Below, piece by piece: positions 56,901 through 64,000 of a DNA stretch of 64,000 nt. The notes under the pieces are model-generated. The model worked only from the letters and a program-made list of their open reading frames with translations. It was not told the DNA's origin and did no database searches. This DNA comes from Mesostigma viride (taxonomy: Eukaryota; Streptophyta; Mesostigmatophyceae; Mesostigmatales; Mesostigmataceae). Where the stretch lies: contig RPFO01000015.1 of NCBI GenBank assembly GCA_009746045.1, positions 2,078,998-2,142,997 on the forward strand. Direction: 5' to 3'. Position numbers and translations under genes: made by a program. How positions within the stretch are numbered: the stretch's first letter is position 1; every line of letters starts with the position of its first letter.

Positions 56901-59900
56901 CTGTTGAGATCTAGTCATGACAGTGCAAGGACTTAACTTTCAAACTAGCAGTACTAATATTAAGATCCAACATCGAACTCAAGAAATAAAAAGCTTTGGC
57001 AAATAGCCCATTAACCTATATAAAAGGGCCTAGTAATGTAAAATTTAGGAGAAATTTCAGCTATTTCGAAATTCAGGTATAACAACGTTAAGCTTTCATC
57101 TCCAGATTCAAGACCGCTAAGCTTTAGCTCCGACATGAACAGACCTAGTAACAAGTGCCCCATGGGCTGGCCTTGCAGCAAATGGGGGAGAGCAAAACTG
57201 CAAATGTAGGAAGAACGGAAGTAAAAGGAGACTAAGAAAATGCAAGGTTGTGCCTCGTCTCCCATAGGGCAGTCGGATTAAATTACAGGACCATGAAAAT
57301 GGTGAGAAGCCGTGGCAGCGGCGCAGCCCTTTGGGCACATCATCCTCCCCATACCGCGGATACGCCTACCAGCGAGGCATAGATAACGAAAGACCAACAC
57401 ACAACAAGCAGCTATTGAAGAATGGGCGACAAAGATGCTTGCAATACCTTTCTCCTTGTACCACTCTGGTGGCTGCTTCTCTCCGCCACTGCCCACGCAG
57501 GTGTGGAATCCTGGCAGGCGCGCCGCCCCTGGGAGGAAATGAAAGGCATATGGGCCGCACAGAGCGTGTGTGAGCACGAGGGATTCCAGCGATAAGGAAT
57601 CACGATAGCAGGAGTTGGAATCGGAGTGGGGAAAGCAATGAAAAGTTTGTCTAAGCGCCCGTGACACTGAAAAGGAGACAGTGCGAATCTTCAGAAGGAT
57701 GAATGCCATGTGGGACAATGAAACACGTGAGAAATGAGGCGTGCCAACCGTGAAATCTCCGAACGAAGAGTTTTGACGAACATCGAAATAATTTAAGTAA
57801 AAAAAAAAGTTATTAACGGAAATGTCTTTTTTCTTTTGGGCGTCGTCGCCGTACTTTTCGTTTTTATAAAAGAATACTCGTCCAGTAAAACAGTTTGCTG
57901 GATGTGAATTTTTATCCAAGAAGCTAAATAAGTAATTCTTGCTTTGAGATACCGTACAATAAAAGTTGAGAAGACTTATAGCCTGTGCCTGTGACTCGTC
58001 CAGCTCGAAAGAGCTTGCTTTACTTCTATATGGCTTGGAAGATAAGTAACTTAAGGGTGCTTTTTCGAAGATACAGGCTACTTTTCTAACCACACTGCCC
58101 ATTGTCCCTACCCAAGTCCTGTCAAACTGCACATTTTGCTGTGCTTTGCATGTCAAATCCTGCAATGCAATCACAAGGAGTGGCATTGGACAGGGCAGGG
58201 TTGGGAGAAAGGATGACAAGTCAACTCATGGCGCCCTGGTTTCGCCTGTCTACAAGCCATGGTGAACGACACGATGAAACATAATAGTGTGGAAGGAAGG
58301 CTGGGGGCCAGGCATTGCACAGGACAAAAAAGGGCAGACCAGAGACGGAGCCCGTTTGGGCCTAGATTATGCTGACCATGAGGGATTGAAGATTATGAAG
58401 ACCAACGAGGTCATCAAGTGGATGCTGAATGCCAAGCAGCCTAGTTGCTTGCCTGCTTTCCACCTAAGCAAACGATCAAGTGCACATGATGGCCATCCGG
58501 CCTGCAGGAGCCTCGACACACCTTCAGGGTTGAGGTAGCCCTTGCTGAGGGCTGGCCGCTCATACGGAGCATACTGCATACGTGTCAAGAGAGAAGGTAA
58601 AAAGGGATTCGGGGCAGATGCAGTGGAAAATACGTCATTTTGTTCACGTTTTCCCGCCCTGTTACAAGCAAGTGCATAGTAAAAATTTATCATAAGGTTG
58701 GTGGCCTGTTGAATTTATCAAGCCATGATCAATAAATCCAGAAAACTCACACAAATAATGATGTGCTCACCCCAGGGTATATGGTTGGGGACATAAGAAT
58801 CAGCGGTGGTGCAGGACAGCAAGGCACGAGGGAGCAGATTTGAACTGCACGTGCACTGACTTGCTCTACCTTACTGTGCATTGCATGCGCCCACTGACCT
58901 GCCCATTGCACATCATCCATTCATCCCTCCACCTGACAACCCATTCGCCCACCACATACCATCCAACCAACCACCAAACTCGTCACCCAGCCATCCTGCC
59001 CAACCAGGACAAGCAAGGGAGCGAACCTATCAACAAGTATGCAACAAGCGTGCAAACTTTCTACGATATCACATGTAACCTGGGTCCCTTCAGCTGCGCC
59101 CTGGCTCCCCACATTACAGGCTCTTCCCCGATGGTTCAGGCAGGCAGGCCTGTCAAGAACGCTAAACGAGCACAACTTAATGTTCTCAAGATATACACTA
59201 GTATGCATAGAGTGCTGTTCTCGTCCTTACCGGCTCCTCCCCGATGATGCACAGCTCGCCGGGCTTCAGGCCCCGCTTGACAAACTCCCCAGCCGCATAC
59301 CCCTGCATACATGTAAAGGAAATGTTCGCAGGAGTGCATGAAAATAACATCCACAGGATTGAGTGAAACAGCATCTACAAATGTGCAAAAAACAACATCC
59401 ATGAAGTGAGTGAGACATAATCAACAGAAGTGCATGAAAACCCATCCACAGGAGTGAGTGAAGCTTCATCCAGAGGAGTGAATGGAAGTGAACAGATCAA
59501 ACCATCCGTGCAGTACACCAGCTTATCTAATAAGAAATCATTTGCGTTCGCCGGGTGAAGAGGTGCTCATGCATGAGCGCAAGTGTGCAAACAAGAGGCC
59601 GACAACATCAGCGCCCACGGACCCCAACTATTGCTATGAACTGAAAGTCATGTGGTCACGTGGCACCAGGATGTACACCAGGTGAGAAGTTCACAGCTGG
59701 ACAAGAACCCTATTCAGCTAGCATGTATCTGATGGCGTGTTCCTTTTCATGCTCATGGTTCCGCATACGAAATGCACAGAGGGCTCGGACACCCATCCCT
59801 TCCCCATACTATGGCAGTGAGATTTTCTTTTCCTGCAACACTGCCATGGCACTTGACATGATGAGCGGATGATTTTTTATAACGGGCTAAGAAACGGGCA

Positions 59901-60527
59901 GAAAGACAGGTTGTGCGGTACGCACCCTTCCACAGTAAACTCATGGGATGGCAGGCAACGGTATGGAATGTAGATCCTCATCCAACAAGGCAGAATGCTC
60001 TTAAACCTAAAATGCTACAGGCAAATTCGCAAAACAAGCCATAATTAACCTTGTGAGACACCTTCGCAGATTTTTTGCAGACATTAATATGGCGTCAAAC
60101 TGGGGACAACATGCGTAGTGTGAAAATGCGATGAAAACAGGGTCAAGCTCCGTAACAGCAGAGGGTTTTAAAGAGTAGTTGTGAACATCACTTTATGGAA
60201 AAGGAGCATATCTCAGAAGCACCAAGCTGTCATATGGGGTAATTCAACCTAGCTTGACGATAAGGACCATAATTCGGTAACGATTCGAGGTGAGCTGGAG
60301 TTGCTGGTACTGCTATTTATCATTCAAAGTATATTCATTGTGGTTTGTGTGCGCTAGTCGTTCTTTACACAAATACTGGCGATGCTCATGCCCAGCCTTT
60401 CAGCCTGCACGGCGCACTTGTAAGCGTATTTTCTATATCTCTCGAAAACTGAAAAACGATGCTGTTGGCCCTTGCTTACCGCGGCATTGCCAGCTCCGAT
60501 GATAACGAACTTGAAGTTCTTCGTCAT
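47932..60527 (-). CDS. MDAR: Monodehydroascorbate reductase, ten exons
   Basis: This enzyme regenerates ascorbate from its radical using NAD(P)H and FAD. Exons on the minus strand, 5' to 3': 60480-60527, 59231-59302, 58522-58573, 57448-57528, 56636-56754, 54907-55129, 53956-54074, 52604-52729, 48860-49152, 47932-48082. All introns are GT-AG. The exons sum to 1284 bases, giving 427 residues and a TGA stop in one frame. Visible motifs: FAD fold VIIGAGNAAG (residues 8-17), APYERPALSKGYL (about 42-54), WYKEKGIELMLGAKV (about 80), LIIATG, NAD(P)H fold VVVGGGYIGMEGA (167-179), RLFTEELASFYE, VYAVGDIA (292-299), LEHVDNARKSAAHA, YDYLPYFYSR. The C-terminus is AKL, a peroxisomal type 1 signal. No transit peptide is seen. 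Length fits the family (about 430). Confidence 0.95.
48103..48390. repeat. 10-bp minisatellite in the last MDAR intron
   Basis: About 26 copies of AGCACGAACG with few variants. Since 10 is not a multiple of 3, all three frames repeat the same ten-residue pattern over 30 bases. The long open frames on both strands are due to this and do not indicate a gene. Confidence 0.95.
49431..52293 (+). mobile_element. Complete piggyBac transposon in MDAR intron 8
   Basis: 2863 bp. The ends are CCCATAGTCTG (left) and CGGACTATGGG (right), an 11-bp inverted repeat with one mismatch. The target duplication is TTAA on both sides (49427-49430 and 52294-52297). A hairpin follows the left end directly (TAAACTACCCGAC and TCGGGTAGTTTA). 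It carries one intact transposase and lies on the strand opposite to MDAR, inside the intron between exons 8 and 9. Everything needed for movement looks intact. Confidence 0.95.
49664..51772 (+). CDS. piggyBac transposase, 702 residues
   Basis: A single uninterrupted frame. The N-terminus (residues about 10-70, with YKFCLNFEDDGKDVWYPRAQVEKWW) resembles a small Tudor-like fold; an acidic linker and AT-hook-like RGRP motifs follow (about 126-150, KRGRPTGSRGRGRGRSRGRG). The transposase domain starts near 185. Candidate catalytic residues are Asp336 (TVDESMQF), Asp432 (IVADLFSS) and Asp554 with Asp557 (SGVDRFDQ), matching the DDD pattern of the family. A Cys/His-rich zinc finger ends the protein (RCAACKQKSN, CVGCNVHLHPEPGCWAHWH), as in other piggyBac proteins. 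It cuts and pastes the element at TTAA. The start could also be a downstream ATG. No introns. Confidence 0.92.
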   Translation: MADALKKTWLGRVLRVDGKEFGTTDTYAGCVTDIVYSGGHAKYKFCLNFEDDGKDVWYPRAQVEKWWAEQGSRSFCEAGDGSDSCQSDSSAGSDELSDESGADSGEHGSGGDEDDGVEHVQDDEPRPKRGRPTGSRGRGRGRSRGRGRPAQGQGNQEASEFAWESEDVEATEAEGVGAARMWKNYAKLSVAGFFFLLLELSFITKIAEWTNLKAQQRLDKLAAQGKAARAWTKTYASDILRFFACLIVMSIHWQRGAYTPYWSADPYVGLAAVSAIMTLNRFQDILRNLSVRDPTESRPAKGEEGYDPLWYARVMIERVQKRLLVVFRPSGVVTVDESMQFQTSKCEIRQYCKDKPSRSRLGVKHWALACGSTGILVSFIPYLGGGVWPIGCPAQEELDFFAAASGIGSCWVAALVHACKGVLQPASTIVADLFSSVKLVEWLGMKGYTFVGTVRKSRTCYPGDINITEQEAKAQGLRRGNTLHRMLALPGGKVVTDLTYIDSKVVRFYSSRHASPAQDPSNKKRRWNKATGAYEDVHIPKIKHFYDQHKSGVDRFDQVASYYHMELVTRRPWQRTFLWLLNLVLVTAYKYQQLARGKDAFFSQLEFRAQVAKELLAKADDLDLEAKRQPVSEAGTWRRPAAVFTEAATHAPSLSAVTNRCAACKQKSNISRICVGCNVHLHPEPGCWAHWHNQDKGNFCRS
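54098..54188. repeat. GGT trinucleotide repeat in MDAR intron 6
   Basis: Interrupted GGT/GGC repeat just upstream (in gene sense) of the exon 7 acceptor. On the minus strand it is C/A-rich, so it might serve as part of a pyrimidine-rich tract. Confidence 0.85.
56290..56640 (-). repeat. 33-bp minisatellite in MDAR intron 5, built on the splice donor
   Basis: About 10-11 units. In gene sense each unit reads CTGCTGGTGAGGGGAGTGG, then TTGATGGGTGTGTG. The first unit overlaps the end of exon 5 (CTGCTG) and its donor (GTGAGG) at 56636. The repeat therefore multiplies the donor site along the intron. The 112-codon minus-strand frame (VLLVRGVVDGC repeats) is a by-product. Confidence 0.85.
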
Positions 60528-60792
60528 ATTTCTAGTGATACCCCGAATCCAATAGCACGAAATTGGTCTCTCTTACGTGATATAACTTAACAACTGCCGT
60601 GTTAGTGAACCCGCTGTGGTAAGATAAGGCTTGCGAGCTGTCCCAATCCTGGATATCTGTCGGAATGGTCGGAAGAAAATCTTGTCGGGTGGCAAACCGC
60701 AAACGCGACAACACGTGACGACTCACGGTGCCCGGTGAAATGGGTTTTGTTTCCGGTGAAATGGGTGTTAGGCACGACTCACATGAGGCTCG

Positions 60793-60938
60793 GTGAACTC
60801 CGTCGGTGAACTCTTTGTGAACTGGGTCGACGGCCGGGTCGCCACCGGCGCTTCACCGGCCCTTCACTTCGAGTTCACGCACTCACATGGGTCGCAACGA
60901 CGTTGTGAACTGCTCGCCAGTGAACTCGTTTGTGAACT
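60793..60938. promoter_or_regulatory. Six direct GTGAACT motifs upstream of MDAR
   Basis: GTGAACT at 60793, 60806, 60817, 60905, 60920 and 60932, in two groups of three, with an inverted AGTTCAC between them (about 60870). The region lies 270-410 bp upstream of the MDAR start, between it and the plus-strand fragment at 61240. A role as a shared promoter is inference. Confidence 0.35.
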
Positions 60939-61142
60939 GGCGGAGGCGCGGGAAGACAGCCCAGATTTCGCGGGAAAGGGCGCAAACGTCAAGCAAGTGC
61001 ATGATGCATCCGGGCATGCTGGCTAATAACATGCACGTCTTGTCCAGCTGTAAACCACTAACTTCTGCACCACTAATTTGATTCAGTGCTGCAGAAATAT
61101 GATAAAAACGCGCCGGTGACCTGTCGTGCATGTCGCTTTTCC

Positions 61143-61178
61143 AGCTACCTGTCTGCGTTCGAACGCAGACAGGTAGCT
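61143..61178. repeat. Perfect 36-bp palindrome
   Basis: Arms AGCTACCTGTCTGCGTTC and its exact reverse complement without a spacer. No obvious relation to the palindromes at 36265. Confidence 0.85.
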
Positions 61179-61239
61179 TTCTTTGCAAGTTTTTCCAGGT
61201 GTTGGTGCCAGTGCTTCTCTGTCGATATTGTTTCAAAGC

Positions 61240-61576
61240 CGGTTTGTTTATTGGCTGGGGACGACCCCAGAGCCGCCCGCCGTCACATGCACAAAACATG
61301 CCATATCTCGCTGGAGGCGTTCGGTTATTTACTGGAGAAAATCAGCCCGATCAGCGAGCCGAATCTCCGGACAACGGCGGGCGCGGGCTCCGGTTGGACG
61401 TGGTAAGACCCGAGCAAATGCTCATTGGTGCATTAGAGTGGCTTTCTCATAGCTGCGACTATGGTACCTTGGAGCGTGCATATGGCATCGCTTCAAACAC
61501 GTGGTCCAAAAATGGGGAACGCCCTGGCATTCTACGAGAACTTGAAGATGCTTTCAACAGCAAACAGCAAGCGTAG
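61240..61576 (+). pseudogene. Possible Harbinger-type transposase fragment
   Basis: The segment MHKTCHISLEAFGYLLEKIS in one frame, then after a frame change near 61385 RPEQMLIGALEWLSHSCDYG and TLERAYGIASNTWSKNGERP, has the order and look of the N-terminal helix-turn-helix part of PIF/Harbinger transposases (a 'sxexFxxLxxxi' helix, then a LxxLAxGxxYxxLxxxFGIsxsT-like motif). The DDE part is missing; the frame ends at 61576 and simple repeats follow. It might instead be part of an unrelated gene. Confidence 0.35.
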
Positions 61577-61675
61577 GTTCCGGTTGGACGCCTATGGTAA
61601 CCTGGACTGTGTATACGTCGTCGCTCCAAACGCAATGCCCTGCCCACCCATACGTGCATGTGCACGTGTGGCATG

Positions 61676-61840
61676 TGGGCATGCACACGCACACGCACAC
61701 GCACACGCACACGCACACGCACACGCACACGCACACGCACACGCACACGCACACGCACACGCACACGCACACGCACACGCACACGCACACGCACACGCAC
61801 ACGCACACGCACACGCACACGCACACGCATACGTACATGC
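61676..61840. repeat. ACGCAC hexanucleotide repeat
   Basis: About 26 units of CACACG, without stops in several frames. Confidence 0.95.
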
Positions 61841-61848
61841 ACATCTAG

Positions 61849-61849
<1 letters not shown>

Positions 61850-61930
<81 letters not shown>

Positions 61931-62002
61931 CCTCCCTCCCTCCCTCCCTCCCTCCCTCCCTCCCTCCCTCCCCCGTCCCTCCCTCTCCCTCCCTCCCTCC
62001 CT

Positions 62003-62096
<94 letters not shown>

Positions 62097-62100
62097 ACAC
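61850..62100. repeat. TC, CCCT and CA simple repeats
   Basis: TC repeat to about 61924, CCCT block to about 62010 with variants, a second TC repeat to about 62073, then CA to about 62095. Confidence 0.95.
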
Positions 62101-62103
62101 ACG

Positions 62104-63435
62104 CACAACTCACTCACTCACTCACTCACTCACTCACTCACTCACTCACTCACTCACTCACTCACTCACTCACTCACTCACTCACTCACTCACTCACTCA
62201 CTCACTCACTCACTCACTCACTCACTCACTCACTCACTCACTCACTCACTCACTCACTCACTCACTCACTCACTCACTCACTCACTCACTCACTCACTCA
62301 CTCACTCACTCACTCACTCACTCACTCACTCACTCACTCACTCACTCACTCACTCACTCACTCACTCACTCACTCACTCACTCACTCACTCACTCACTCA
62401 CTCACTCACTCACTCACTCACTCACTCACTCACTCACTCACTCACTCACTCACTCACTCACTCACTCACTCACTCACTCACTCACTCACTCACTCACTCA
62501 CTCACTCACTCACTCACTCACTCACTCACTCACTCACTCACTCACTCACTCACTCACTCACTCACTCACTCACTCACTCACTCACTCACTCACTCACTCA
62601 CTCACTCACTCACTCACTCACTCACTCACTCACTCACTCACTCACTCACTCACTCACTCACTCACTCACTCACTCACTCACTCACTCACTCACTCACTCA
62701 CTCACTCACTCACTCACTCACTCACTCACTCACTCACTCACTCACTCACTCACTCACTCACTCACTCACTCACTCACTCACTCACTCACTCACTCACTCA
62801 CTCACTCACTCACTCACTCACTCACTCACTCACTCACTCACTCACTCACTCACTCACTCACTCACTCACTCACTCACTCACTCACTCACTCACTCACTCA
62901 CTCACTCACTCACTCACTCACTCACTCACTCACTCACTCACTCACTCACTCACTCACTCACTCACTCACTCACTCACTCACTCACTCACTCACTCACTCA
63001 CTCACTCACTCACTCACTCACTCACTCACTCACTCACTCACTCACTCACTCACTCACTCACTCACTCACTCACTCACTCACTCACTCACTCACTCACTCA
63101 CTCACTCACTCACTCACTCACTCACTCACTCACTCACTCACTCACTCACTCACTCACTCACTCACTCACTCACTCACTCACTCACTCACTCACTCACTCA
63201 CTCACTCACTCACTCACTCACTCACTCACTCACTCACTCACTCACTCACTCACTCACTCACTCACTCACTCACTCACTCACTCACTCACTCACTCACTCA
63301 CTCACTCACTCACTCACTCACTCACTCACTCACTCACTCACTCACTCACTCACTCACTCACTCACTCACTCACTCACTCACTCACTCACTCACTCACTCA
63401 CTCACTCACTCACTCACTCACACACACACACACAC
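62104..63435. repeat. CTCA tetranucleotide repeat, about 1.3 kb
   Basis: Near-perfect CTCA over about 1.3 kb (roughly 330 units), ending in a CA run (63420-63435). The 723- and 608-codon frames through it are repeat artefacts. Confidence 0.97.
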
Positions 63436-64000
63436 ATTCTTTTCATGGATGGGCATCTGGTTTCCCATATCAGAGTGGGCATAAGCAAGAGTTTGTTTTA
63501 GAACTGAACTCCTTACTTCATTTAGCAAATGTGAGTCAACATTTCAGAATTATAATAATGGAAATTCCATTAGCTTACCGTATGATGCTACACATGTTCA
63601 TAGTGGTCAATTACGTGAGCTCCTTGAGCTAGTCACACGCACTGGGGGTACTGTGGTTGTTAAGACCTCACTTGGACATGTGCAATGTCTTGAATTGGTT
63701 GCTCATTGAGTGAGACATAATGTTGGACGTATTGTGGCTGCTTAACAATAACTTTGTGCACGCGTAATTCTTTAATCATGACTAATGTCGGGCGCGTTGC
63801 AATTATAAAGGGAGGCATGCAACTATGCAATGTGCGAACATATTAATTCCATTTAGGGTTATTGCAGTTCAAAAGGAGTGGTGCCGTCGCAAACCGTGTA
63901 GATCCCGCTCTGAATGTTAGCCAGCCATAGTTGTAACTTACAAGGCTGCACATTTCCACCTCCATTTGTTTCCATCGTTGTGAATGACTCGACTAACACG
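63436..64000. other. Non-coding stretch at the window end
   Basis: Nothing coding recognised. Confidence 0.3.

Noticed and set aside
61461-63632. Open frame of more than 700 codons on the plus strand
   Set aside because: It runs through CTCA, TC and ACGCAC repeats, which lack stop codons in these frames. It is not a gene.

Overview
The window is nuclear DNA of a eukaryote, most likely a chlorophyte green alga (Chlamydomonadales-like). Grounds: a GC-rich, ten-exon plant/algal-type gene with clean GT-AG introns, copia and LINE relics, a piggyBac transposon and very long simple repeats. No rRNA, no CRISPR array and no operon-like organisation were seen. The taxon is an inference.

Layout. 1-2370: 3' end of a copia element (copia I: reverse transcriptase and RNase H). 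3262-4030: a terminal-inverted-repeat element. 4654-5354: a probable 3' LTR. 5355-7097: a LINE-like element carrying only an ORF1. 7198-26231: a LINE (LINE-A) split by a 17.9-kb copia-like LTR element (7824-25758, LTRs 7824-8469 and 25115-25758, target duplication TTTGT). That element is itself filled with secondary insertions: a solo LTR in gag (12478-13033), a tandem pair of 'X' elements (13813-15772), a TTAG-flanked inverted-repeat element (16662-18391) and a non-autonomous hAT element (19088-22580) that carries a second, inverted X pair (20454-22411). For the hAT, TTAG, solo-LTR and whole-LTR insertions, removing the insert plus one target copy rejoins the interrupted reading frame, so the nest can be ordered. 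The polyprotein beneath appears to run gag, integrase, protease, reverse transcriptase, RNase H, which is not the usual copia order.

26.2-47.9 kb is repeat-dominated: LINE 3' ends, GGGT repeats, a deleted piggyBac relative (33876-35219), a composite of two identical 206-bp perfect palindromes (36265-36809), a LINE endonuclease relic (38890-40518, minus), a broken RING/TRAF zinc-finger gene (41269-42128), a possible small Cys-rich gene (42390-42804), a GAG microsatellite, and a cluster of tRNA-like repeats and ORF1-only LINE copies (44.2-47.9 kb).

47.9-60.5 kb (minus) is one convincing complete cellular gene: a monodehydroascorbate reductase in ten exons (427 codons plus stop) ending in AKL, a peroxisomal targeting signal. 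Its eighth intron holds an intact 2.86-kb piggyBac transposon with perfect ends, a TTAA duplication and a 702-residue transposase. Other introns hold minisatellites, one of which is built from the gene's own splice donor. Upstream lie repeated GTGAACT motifs and a possible divergent transposase-like fragment, then about 1.7 kb of simple repeats, dominated by about 1.3 kb of CTCA.
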